DNA from: Thelonectria olida
Taxonomy: Eukaryota; Ascomycota; Sordariomycetes; Hypocreales; Nectriaceae
Direction: 5' to 3'
NCBI GenBank assembly: GCA_020736575.1
Contig: JAGPYM010000008.1
Span: forward strand, 1,348,001 to 1,412,000
Length of the DNA stretch: 64,000 nucleotides
Translations under genes and position numbers: made by a program
Shown: positions 9,846 to 19,669 of the stretch, one piece after another
Layout: the number at the start of each line of letters is the position of its first letter
Position numbering within the stretch: the first letter of the stretch is position 1
The notes under the pieces: generated by a model
Told to the model about the DNA's origin: nothing
Seen by the model: the letters and a program-made list of their open reading frames with translations, nothing else
Database searches by the model: none

Positions 9846-12590
9846 TCATATAAAGGCCTTGAAACTGCCCGCTTCCGACTTCGTGGGTGAAGGTTCCCGT
9901 CTCCAGGGTGTTGTTGGCATGTCTGCTAACTTGGAGTATCGACTTCCCGTCCCCGTCACCACCTCCACGCTCAATTGCGACCGCCGGCTGATTGATTTGG
10001 TCAACCCCTCCCTGAGCGATGTCATGGATCCCCGAACGCTCGTCTTGGCGTCTCCCCACTGGCTCGGTGACATGAGCTCCGGACTGCTGGCCCTCTCTCC
10101 GGGGCGTGCTCCATCCCGAATGCCGCTCAAAGCTGTGCTGGACCGTGCTGGATGGAAGGGCGCCGTTTCTACCAGTTCTCGATAGGAAATGCTACTGTTT
10201 CCTCGCCCGCTGCCGATGACCCGCCAGTTCTCTGATGAGCCAAATGACGGCTCGGTGCGGAAGCTTTTGTTGACGTTGGGCTCCCCTTCAGACCATGGCG
10301 TCTGGATGCTCTGTTGTCTCAGCCAATGCCCATCCGACATTCGCACTTGGCTTGGTCGCCTCATGGCTGGCACCCTGTGCACCCCGTCCCCTAGATGTCG
10401 GACGCCATCTGAAGTCACTGGTCGCTTAGCTAGGCTCACGACCGACGTCTTTTTGCTGAAAAGTCCGGTCATGAGTCGAGGGCTTGATTGGTGCGACGAA
10501 TTAAACTCCAGTGAGCTGTCAGGGGCCGATGAGTAAAAGGCAGATGGATCTCGGGGGTTCGCGAGCTCTACTCGCATTGTATTGAGATCGCTTTGTCGCA
10601 TGTTGGGTAGATCCTCGAGCGATGGGATCGCAAGATCGATCCCGCTACGGAATGAGTTATCTGATTCCGATAAAAAGGCTGGCGGAGGTAGAAGTTCATG
10701 AGTCGCTTCTGAGAAGGTCGTGTCTGACCGATGGCTCCGCATGGATGCCTCACTTCGTCGGGCAGTGGCCGTGGCTGTAATGGTCCCAACAGTGTACCAG
10801 GATTGGCGCCCATCCGTCGCAGTGGCAGTTGCCGGCCTGCTCGTTGCGCTGGCCATTCGCTGACTTGAATCTTCCGCCGTAAACCTCGCAGGAACTTCTG
10901 GAGTCGCCAGAACGTTGATGACTGGAGATGAAGGTGGAGTGATGAAGGAATCCACCTCGGTATAGTCTCCTCTGACAGGATGATGGAGATTTGTCTGCGA
11001 GGTCACCGCTCCATTCTCCTTCATGGCAGGGTTGGTCCCGTTCACTCGCAGACTCTCTAGCACTGGACCTGAAATCTTGTTGCGGAAGCTGCTTGATAGA
11101 TACCCTCCTTGGGCTCGGCGACGGCGAATGATGCAACAAACAACCAGTATCAAGATGAAACCGAGAATGAGAACCGGCAAAAGGGTTGCAAGAAGGATGG
11201 TTCTTAGTGAGACTCCGTCGCGAGATTCTGTCTCTTCTGCGAGGGCAGGCGATGTAGACTCGCTAGAGTCTGTCGTCGTTGATATGGTAGACGTGGACGT
11301 CTTTGTCACCGAAGTAGTTGCAGTAGCGGCTAGGATCTTCGCGTTGAAAGTCTGAGTTTCCTCCAAGGTCGAGCTTTTGGACGAAGCGGTTAAAGAAATC
11401 TTGAGCTTGCCCGTTGCTGACGTGGGAATCTTCCCAGTGATGTTGAGCCCATCGGTGTTCAGCCAGTCTTTTGCTGGACTTAGGGTCATATTAACCGTGA
11501 CGTCGCTTGGATCCCACAAATATGACTCCAAATCAATGTTGACACGCTCTCCAGCACGAATGTTTATGTCGTCCAATGTCGAGCGAAACAAAGCGGTGGC
11601 AACATTTACTGTTACCTCAACTGCGAGCGAATCTGAGTACGTGTCGTGGAAATTGATAGTAAAGTTGGTCGAGTGATCTTCCTTCTTCCTAGGGGTGCCC
11701 TCGATTTTCCAGGTTTCATTATTCAAAGAGAGCCACGGTGGCATGTCTTCAGTTGAAACGTTCACCTGACTTGACTTCACAGGTTTATTGTCGAGTTTGA
11801 CATCTTCCAACAGATTATCGTACGTCAGCTTCTTTCCCCGGGTAGCATTCAGCATGATGGTCGGGTTATCTGAGCTGAGTTTGTGGCTTCCGACAATGAT
11901 AGAAAAAGGAATCGACACTGCCGAGAAGCCTACAATGTCAGATGCTATTAGTTTGAAGTCAAAGGTTTGCGGTGGTTGAATCAGTGACTCTATGGGTGGT
12001 GTCTTGCCACTGAAGGTCAGGCTGTCGGGGGCAAACTGCAGCCAGGATGGAAGAGGGCTGCTGTCGTTGGAACTGGCGTAGAAATTGATCATATTGGCCT
12101 GGTAGTCGAAAGTATCGGAGTCGAACGAGAAGGAGAATTCTTTGGACGCATAGAATAGTAGAGAAGAAGGAGCCGAGTAGTCGCCAAAGTTTTTGATCTG
12201 ATCAGCCAGAGGTTTTAGGATCGAAGGACCGGTCTTTCTCGAGATGACTAGTGTAGAATTCATAGTGGTTGAGCCGGAACCATCATTGGCAATAATCTCG
12301 ACGGTCTGACCGATGATATCACCCGATGGGATGGTCTTATCAGTGGGCGTACCATACAGACGACCATCTTCACCATCGATTGACACCCATTTCGGGGCGT
12401 CACCCAAAGAGTAAGAAATTTTCGACTCTGAGGTAGACTTGAAGGTGTAAGGAGAGAAAGTATACGAGAACAACTTGTCTACTCGAGCCACTGGAGGTAG
12501 CTGGGAGTTGAGTGGGAAGTTGACCGTAGGTTCGCAACTCGCTAGGTTGACGAGCTGGAAAGACGCAAAGAGCAGCACAGAGAGTGTCAT
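9846..12590 (-). CDS. AXL2-like transmembrane protein with dystroglycan-type cadherin-like (CADG) domains
   Basis: Single exon, 914 residues from the ATG at 12590; the frame is open to 12614 but without an earlier ATG. MTLSVLLFASFQLVNLASC is a signal peptide, followed by NFPLNSQLPPVARV and repeats ending in motifs such as WVSIDGEDGRLYGTP, WLQFAPDSLTFSGK and WLSLNNETWKIEGTP. These are the CADG modules of Axl2. A Ser/Thr-rich stalk precedes one membrane segment (about residues 464-486) followed by RRRR. The cytoplasmic tail of about 425 residues is Ser/Pro/Arg-rich and ends FKAFI. In yeast Axl2 marks the axial bud site with Bud4 and septins; homologues in filamentous fungi are linked to septation and conidiophore morphogenesis. 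Divergent from the EFM6-like gene. The symbol is withheld because the role in this fungus is inferred. Confidence 0.85.
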   Translation of the reverse strand: MTLSVLLFASFQLVNLASCEPTVNFPLNSQLPPVARVDKLFSYTFSPYTFKSTSESKISYSLGDAPKWVSIDGEDGRLYGTPTDKTIPSGDIIGQTVEIIANDGSGSTTMNSTLVISRKTGPSILKPLADQIKNFGDYSAPSSLLFYASKEFSFSFDSDTFDYQANMINFYASSNDSSPLPSWLQFAPDSLTFSGKTPPIESLIQPPQTFDFKLIASDIVGFSAVSIPFSIIVGSHKLSSDNPTIMLNATRGKKLTYDNLLEDVKLDNKPVKSSQVNVSTEDMPPWLSLNNETWKIEGTPRKKEDHSTNFTINFHDTYSDSLAVEVTVNVATALFRSTLDDINIRAGERVNIDLESYLWDPSDVTVNMTLSPAKDWLNTDGLNITGKIPTSATGKLKISLTASSKSSTLEETQTFNAKILAATATTSVTKTSTSTISTTTDSSESTSPALAEETESRDGVSLRTILLATLLPVLILGFILILVVCCIIRRRRAQGGYLSSSFRNKISGPVLESLRVNGTNPAMKENGAVTSQTNLHHPVRGDYTEVDSFITPPSSPVINVLATPEVPARFTAEDSSQRMASATSRPATATATDGRQSWYTVGTITATATARRSEASMRSHRSDTTFSEATHELLPPPAFLSESDNSFRSGIDLAIPSLEDLPNMRQSDLNTMRVELANPRDPSAFYSSAPDSSLEFNSSHQSSPRLMTGLFSKKTSVVSLAKRPVTSDGVRHLGDGVHRVPAMRRPSQVRMSDGHWLRQQSIQTPWSEGEPNVNKSFRTEPSFGSSENWRVIGSGRGNSSISYRELVETAPFHPARSSTALSGIRDGARPGERASSPELMSPSQWGDAKTSVRGSMTSLREGLTKSISRRSQLSVEVVTGTGSRYSKLADMPTTPWRREPSPTKSEAGSFKAFI

Positions 12591-14118
12591 AATGGCACGG
12601 TGTCGCGCTATCAAGCGCTTGTCGTGAGATTTGAGGGAGGTTCAAATCGCCATTCAATGGTAGAGTGACAAAGTGTATGAGGAGGAAATGAAGTGAAAGA
12701 GGAAGAAGCGAACAGAAAGAATGACAACATTGTGCGAAAGAGCTCGAAGGCATATCGTCAACTCGCATCCCGATGGCTGGCGGGATGACTACGTCCAAAG
12801 CGAGGAATACTGCGCCCTTCATTCCTGGAGAAACACTCCACGGGACAATTGTTAGATGACGGAAAAGGGACAGTGAGAAGGCGAGTAGTGCTCAGGCTGA
12901 CATTGCAATTAGAGGCAATTTGTCTTAGATTTAGGACAATCCGAGGGTACGGACAGGAGATCTGGCAGGTGAGGGCGCAGGAGCGCTCGCCAGAGGCTGG
13001 CATTGCCTTGAGTGCATTCCAAAGTGTGGTCCGCCCTCTGGAGATGGGTTGAGGAACGATGTGAGACATCAGGTCCTGGATGCCACTCGGCCAGACTAGG
13101 TAGCCCAGGTGAGTCATGAGGGGTCAGAGAGGTCCATTGCGAGAGTAGAGGGCTCGAAGATAGCAGGGTTAGTCTGCAGAGGAGTAGTGGTAGAACCAAA
13201 GGGATCTTGCCATGTCCATCAATAGTCGGCCTCGTTAGGGGAGAGCTCGATGGTTTGATGGAGTCGCTCCCATCAAGGAGTCAACGGGGACTATGCCCAT
13301 CTCAGCTAAGAGCTCAGTACTGCGACAGCGTTCCCCAGCCCGTTGTCTCTACGCCGTGGATTATCGTTTTTTGCCGACATAATGTTGTCGCACAGTGGCC
13401 CCGCGAGATCAGCCTCTATCGGAGGCGGCAACTACCCTTATCGCCAATCGGCCACGGCACAACCCCTCCATCGAGTCGTCGTCACTTCGTCCTTATCGTT
13501 GGTTTCTCGAGGGAGCCAACCAATCGAATGCTAGCCCTGGCGAGGAAGCTAAAGAGGCAAAAGGGCAAAGCCCACCGAAAAAACGGGGTCGATCGAATTG
13601 TTGGCACTTATTCGGAGTAGTCTAGATTGGATCAGTCCAAGGCACAAAAGGGTATCGAGGTGTTGAAGCACTATCACCAGGAATATGAAGACTTGGAGGA
13701 GGATGAGGTGAGGCTAAGGAGGCAGAAAAATCCAAATTGTCAGGAAGGAGCTATCGCACACCATGTTACATCTACCTACCTCGTGCTTGATTATAAGTTG
13801 TTGTGAAGTTTGATAAGGCAGGCGGCACCAGGTGCACCGATAGCGAGAAGGAGCAACCGAGGGAGGCCAAAGAAGGTGAGGCGGCAATCCGCAGCCTTTT
13901 CGGCAACTGCAAACTTCATCCCCAAACTCGGTTCAACTTCATTGTCCGACTCATTCTTCATCACCATCCCTTCCACTCCCTCGCCACCTCGACTCTGGCA
14001 CTCGGCAGTGTCACTACCGCCTGCCCTTAAACTCTGTTCTCATCCTCGCTTCCGACTCCGGCTGCCAGCTTTTGCACGCCCCTTACGCCAAAACCACTCT
14101 CGCGACATCTCGCCAACC
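12591..14118. other. Divergent promoter region, AXL2-like / EFM6-like
   Basis: About 1.5 kb between two outward-facing genes. It contains an ATG-less open stretch of coding-like composition at 13621-13806 (see findings). The longer frames at 12.8-13.6 kb have no domain features. The EFM6 frame is open upstream to 13810 but contains no earlier ATG. Confidence 0.45.
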
Positions 14119-15136
14119 ATGAGCAGCCCACCACTATCGCCGGTGCTGGACCCGGTCACCATCAGCGAGGACATCTCTCCCCTGCCTTCGATGAAGGCCA
14201 AGGGGGTAACTGGAGTAGACTTTGATGGCTTCCTGTCGCAGCCGCTCCAGCTTCTCGAGGATGTGAAAACGGGATGCGGCGGACAGACGTGGCCAGCTGG
14301 CATGCTTCTTGCCAAGCACATGCTACGATACCACCGCGACCGAGTCGAAAATGCGCGAATGTCAGTCTTGCTTTGCTTTGCCTTCTTCTCCTGACCAGGT
14401 GATGTGCTGGGTGGCTTTTTTTGCGGGTGCTTCGCTGGCATATCAAATGAAACAATCAAAGGAAACGTGCTAACCTCGAGTCTTAGACTGGAACTTGGCG
14501 CCGGAGGCGGTCTGGTCGGGCTTGCCGTTGCCCTTGAGTGCAAACTTCAGAATCCCATGTTGGTGACGGATCAGTTGCAAATGCTAGAATTGATGCAGCA
14601 CAACATCAAGCTGAATCAACTTGAAAGAAAAGCCCAAGCGATGATCTTGAACTGGTACGTTTCCCCATGTAATTCGGGTCCCTGCTGCATACGTACCCCA
14701 TGTGTGAAGCATGACATGGCTGGACAGACGGGATGGTTCGCTAATGGTGCGCCGTCCAAATTCTAGGGGTGAGCCTCTCCCTGCGGCTGTATTGGAGCAG
14801 AAGCCCGATGTCATCCTCGCAGGCGAATGCGTTTACTTTGAACCAGCATTCCCGCTGTTGATGGCCACGCTCAAGGACTTGTTGGAACTGAACCCAGCGG
14901 CTGTGGTATACTTTTGTTTCAAGAAGAGAAGACGGGCCGACATGAATTTTGTCAAGATGGCGAAGAAGGCCTTTCTGGTGGAAGAGATATTCGACGAGGA
15001 TCGGCCGGTCTTCCAGCGCCAGGGCCTCTTCCTCTTCTCCTTTGCAAGCCGCACAGGTCAGCAAAAGCAGAGGGCTAATAAGGCCATCCGATTGGCGAAG
15101 AATGGCGACAGTAAAATACAAAGTGTTTCATCTTAA
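14119..15136 (+). CDS. EFM6: EFM6-type protein-lysine N-methyltransferase (family 16)
   Basis: Three exons: 14119-14360, 14487-14654, 14767-15136; 259 residues. The first ATG of the frame, in an AACCATG context, gives MSSPPLSPVLD. The N-terminal part has FDGFLSQPLQLLEDVKTGCGG followed by QTWPAGMLLAKHML, typical of the METTL21/EFM6 group. The SAM-binding motif ILELGAGGGLVGLAVAL straddles the first splice junction. An acidic SAM-pocket motif is seen as LVTDQLQML, and DVILAGECVYFEP is the post-II motif. The last 30 residues are Lys/Arg/Gln-rich and not conserved-looking. Yeast Efm6 monomethylates a lysine of translation elongation factor eEF1A, so a cytosolic role is expected by homology. Both introns use canonical donors and acceptors. 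Confidence 0.85.
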
Positions 15137-17886
15137 CGCTATATTTCTGCCCAGCTGATGAATTTGCTTTGGGCACATAGCACGACATCTGCACAATTTG
15201 TCAACTTTCTCATCAGCACAAAAGGTTCTGTAAACAAGCTCATTGGAGGTCAGGCCCTCGGGAGGATTCTTGGCTACCTAGTGGAGACCTGCGCTGGTCA
15301 CCATGACGGGCCGGTTTATTGCTTCGTGAACCAACCGGAGACCGCAACGTTGTTCTCCCCACACCACCCCTTCCACACGTCTTCCTCGTTGATCCATCGA
15401 TCGATCCTCTGGAATCCAGGCCTCAACCAACCAGATGGCCATCGGGTCGACCAACAAGGCCGCCGGTGACATGGAGACGGTCCTGACAGCAGAGGTGGCT
15501 TTCAGACGAAACTTGAAATTTCGGTCAGCGGCTGAGATGAAGGCACTCTGCGTGGCAGCAGCGCGGCGGGCAGCCCTCACCGCAATCCCCTGCCAATCCA
15601 CTGCCAAGCACCTCTGCGCCTCGCGCCGTATGTATCAAGGTACTATTTTCGACTGAGCCCTCGACGATGACAATCTGCGATTCTCCACGCAAAACACAGG
15701 CAGGGGACATGCTTGGGTCTTACCATGTATGCGGAGGGCGGTGCAAACGGTCTCTCCGCTCCCGCCCCTTCCCTTATATGAGCTGGAATAGTGGTAGGGC
15801 AATACGCATTCTATTCTCTGGAGTGAGACGTTTTGTCCTTGGATAGCAGTCGGAACTACTTACGAAGCAGGGCGGCGGAAGGCTGGAAGCGACTCGGCTA
15901 AGTGTTACAGACTGAACCCTACAATGTCATAGAACGCATGCCAGTGGACGGGATCGTCTCAACCAAGTCAGCCACCAGAACGAGGACGCGCATGCGGTCA
16001 GGCTCTTGCACGTTGCACGCGTAAATATTACAGCATGATGCAGTCTCACGGGGTACCCGCACCCATGGCCTCCGAGGGCTGGAAGCCCAGCGAGAAATCA
16101 GAAAAGAAGACTTTTTTCTTGCCCCTGGCTCGGCACAGACCAACGAGGGCGTCGGCTAAGGTCTGTGAGGTGGCACCGTACTGTTACAGTAGTAATTGAG
16201 ACGGTGACTGAGCAGCCAGCAGCCTGGTTCCGTTTCACGGAACATTCATCTTCTCCACATCTCCACCCACACATAAAAGATTCTCACCACTCAATGCTGG
16301 CAATGCCAATTACAACCATCACCAGCCATCGTCCCCCACCCCGGCCACTAACGAAACGGGCAAGAGAAATCCCGCTCGCCCCAGGCACCTGAGGGAGCCT
16401 ATTGGCTGCCCCTGGACGAGCAACCATCCGGTACCTTACATTGACTTCCGGTACGAGAAGGAGTCGCACAGCACATGCCTAGAGTTGGCAAACAAGCTCG
16501 TTCCTTGCAGCACACACCCAATGGTCTGGGATGGGAATGGGACGAGCCGAAAAGGATGCTGTTGCGTCGGACCACCCGAGCAACCTGGTATTCATGGCTG
16601 ATATGTACTGCTCTTACACGGCGCGTCTAGGGACGAGTGAAGGGGGTCGAATCAAGATTCGGCTTAAAGAGAATGCAGTCATCGGGATGCCTGTTTCCCG
16701 AGCGGGCAGATGTATTGGCTCGACGGGTGCTGAGAGTTGACATGGCTGAGACCAGCACGCATGTCAGCACAGCACCCTTAAGCTGAATGGTGCCACGGTC
16801 CCTGTCGGCCACCCTTCAGGTTCATGGATCCCCGGCCATCCCCGGTCGTTAAGTTCTCTTCCTGGCTTCCTCTCTTTGGTTGTGACGCACCGGCGCATCC
16901 TTAAGGTGCATATCCCGTCCAGAGACAAGAGAGGCCTCGAATGGCAACTCAATGGTATCTTGCCACGCCCATCCAATATCGTGGGCCGGCCTCCTGCGAG
17001 AGTCCTAGACTAATCATTGCAACCGCCCTCTGTATGTCACTCGAAAGTACTGTGGTGTATCCATTCGAGATGGTGTGCTTGAATGCCCTGCTTGAGCCCC
17101 CCTCCACCAAAAGGAAAACGGGGCGAGACGGCTCTGAAAGCTGGAAAACCACGCGTGCGGTCACCCCCTTGGAGGCCCTGACATGTACATACACATGTAC
17201 ATACTAAGCACTGCGAGCAGTCCGTCCCGCCAGGGGCAGAGATGCGAATGCAAATGCAAGGGCTGGGGAGCGGGGAGCATCTGCGCCCCTACAACCACGT
17301 CCGCCTACTCCCTCCGAGGGATCGTCATCCAAGGATGCAGGCACTGCGACAGAGACACTGCACAATGCACTCCCTACCTTCCTGACTGGCCGCTTTGGCC
17401 TCAAGCCCTCTCAGGATGCCCCGAGCCAAGCCGTTTGTGGATCTCCCTTTTCCCCTGGCCTTGTAGCTAGCCTGGCACCGTGGCAAGAAGAAGCTAGAAG
17501 GGAACGGCGTTCAACTGCTAACATGAGGCCAATACGTAAAGTTACGGCGAGGCGTATTAGAACCCTCGCTTCCCTCCTTTGGGGTCAGCTTGTCCCGCTG
17601 ATTGTTTCCCTACCCACGAACCCGTTCGAGTTCAAACACCATTCATTCCCAGCTGAGCAGGACTCTTCTCTCTCACAACCACACACTCTCTCAACCTCCG
17701 TGACGGCATCGTCCACTCCTTTACTTCTTGTAAACATTCATTTTTGCAAGGTCATTCCTGTTGAACAGTTCCTTGCCTCCTCTCCTTTCTGAACCTAAGA
17801 TACCCTCTCGTATAGAGAAACAACAACAAACCTACAACAGCATTTACAAAACAAACCAACACTACAGCCAAGTCAAACAGACCAAG
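15137..17886. other. Long intergenic region, EFM6-like to RlpA-like gene
   Basis: About 2.75 kb. Several open frames up to about 110 codons occur on both strands but lack domains, good start context or splice logic. The last 200 bases form a CT- and CAA-rich leader typical of a strongly expressed fungal gene. Nothing else recognised. Confidence 0.45.
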
Positions 17887-18768
17887 ATGAAGTCCTTCGC
17901 TGTCGCTTCCGTCCTTCTCGCCGCTGTGGCCGTCGCCCAGCCCCATGGCCACCAGCACCGCCGCCATCAGCAGATGCACGAGAAGCGTGAGCTCGTCACT
18001 GAGATTGAGTGGGTGACTGAGACCGCCTACGTTACCAAACTTGTTGACAGCACCACCACTGTCTGGGTCAGCTCCGGATCCGAGGCCGAGTCCACCAGCA
18101 CCACCGACCAGGCCAAGTTCATCGAGACTCCTCAACCCAAGAAGAAGAAGGTGACTACCACCAGCACGAGCACCACCACCACCTCTACCCCGGCCTACGT
18201 TGCCCCTGAGCCTACCACCACCTCCACCACGTCAACTTCCGTCTATGTTGCTCCTGTCGAGACCTCCACCTCGTCCACTTCCGTCTACGTCCCTCCTGTC
18301 GAGAAGAAGACCTCCACCTCTGTCTATGTCGCTCCTACCACCTCAGAGGTCTACGTCCCTCCTACCACCACTGAGGTCTATGTTGCTCCTACCACTGCTG
18401 AGGAGCCTGCTGCTACTACTTCCGCTTCTTCCGGCGGCGGAGGTTCCGGAAGCTACACCGGTGATATCACCTACTACGACCTCGGCACCAACGCTTGCGG
18501 TGGCAGCGCCGCTGGTGAGGATTACTCCAGCAACATTGTTGCCCTCCCCAAGGACATGATGGGCGGCGACGGTCCTACCTACTCCACCACCGAGAACTGT
18601 GGCAAGAGCATCACCATCAAGGCCAATGGCAAGACTATCACCGCTATCGCCAAGGACAAGTGCATGGGCTGCTCTGGTGGCGCCATTGACGTTTCCAAGA
18701 AGATCTTTACCTACCTCTTCGACAGCCTCGACGAGGGCCGTGGTGAATGCGAGTGGTGGTTCAACTAA
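17887..18768 (+). CDS. Secreted RlpA/expansin-like double-psi beta-barrel protein
   Basis: Single exon, 293 residues. The start at 17887 follows an A-rich leader and yields the signal peptide MKSFAVASVLLAAVAVA. A His-rich propeptide ends at a dibasic KR (residues 33-34), a likely Kex2 site. Next are ELVTEIEWVTETAYVTKLV and a Ser/Thr/Pro stalk carrying repeats of the form SVYVAP/VYVPP (roughly residues 115-172). A Gly-rich spacer leads to a C-terminal domain (about 193-293) starting GDITYYDLGTNACG and containing ENCGKSITI and KDKCMGCSGGAIDVS, the pattern of fungal RlpA-like/barwin-related proteins. Such proteins sit in the cell wall and may bind polysaccharide without cleaving it. Codon use strongly favours C-ending codons compared with the neighbours, suggesting high expression. 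Activity is not shown by the sequence. Confidence 0.85.
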   Translation: MKSFAVASVLLAAVAVAQPHGHQHRRHQQMHEKRELVTEIEWVTETAYVTKLVDSTTTVWVSSGSEAESTSTTDQAKFIETPQPKKKKVTTTSTSTTTTSTPAYVAPEPTTTSTTSTSVYVAPVETSTSSTSVYVPPVEKKTSTSVYVAPTTSEVYVPPTTTEVYVAPTTAEEPAATTSASSGGGGSGSYTGDITYYDLGTNACGGSAAGEDYSSNIVALPKDMMGGDGPTYSTTENCGKSITIKANGKTITAIAKDKCMGCSGGAIDVSKKIFTYLFDSLDEGRGECEWWFN

Positions 18769-19669
18769 GAATTTCATGTGCAGTTGGCTACGCCTGCCAT
18801 ATACGAAGCAATTAAGAATACACGGTGACCGATGTGTATCTGAACAAGAGATGTATATGAAGCCCCACCCAGCTCGGTTGGTCGGGGTTGGGATGCAACT
18901 GGATGGCTTCTTGGCTATGACTTCAATTTGATTTTGTTTATGATTCAGGATGCTGTATACCCCCTCGGAGGCGCTTGGGAGGTAAAGGCAGAGAGAAAAC
19001 GGGCCTTGGGATCTTGGAAACCACACCCCCGCCTTTGCTTTTTGGATTCGGGTGTTTGGATATCCCCAGGCTTGATAGAATATGTTTGGTTCACCTTCAC
19101 TTCAACCTCTGTACATAGCTTTTTATTTTGTTTGAAAAAAGAAGAGATTCTTTGATTAACTTGTTACGAGATTATGAAACAATCTACCAGTGCCTTCAAT
19201 TATAGTCCACCTGACTTCTCCAAGATCTTCGTGGAATGAGTGACATGTCTCGGGTCCACGGTACCATTCTATCTAAAGCTAAAATGGATGCATGCGCTGG
19301 CATAAAATTGGACGCCAAGTAATTACAAGAGCGTAAAGCAAGCCCCATGGCAATTTGTGAACTTCCCATTAACTTCATTTCCACCCCATGTCCCCGTAAT
19401 ATCTCGGCGGTCGATCTAAGCCTCCAGCTTCTAAATTGGGTTTCTAAATTTACACGTGGATACGACGACTCACCTGTTGCCAGGTCTTTGCTCGCAGCTC
19501 ATTCCATGGGGAAGTGAACACCATCTAACTATTTCCGGAACCTAATTTGAAAGTGCTTATTGCAGCCACTTTTTTATGTTCTTATTGTTGCTATTGTCCC
19601 TATAGTAGAAGATAGGTTTCGTCGCAGAACATTCCCCACTTGTAACTCATGAACTTGCTCTTGTCTTAA
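18769..19669. other. Convergent intergenic region, RlpA-like / CCZ1
   Basis: AT-richer 3' flanks of two converging genes. No gene, repeat or RNA recognised. Confidence 0.5.

Noticed and set aside
15278..15607. Minus-strand Ala/Arg-rich frame of 109 codons downstream of EFM6
   Set aside because: A plus-strand frame covers the same bases, and neither has domain evidence.
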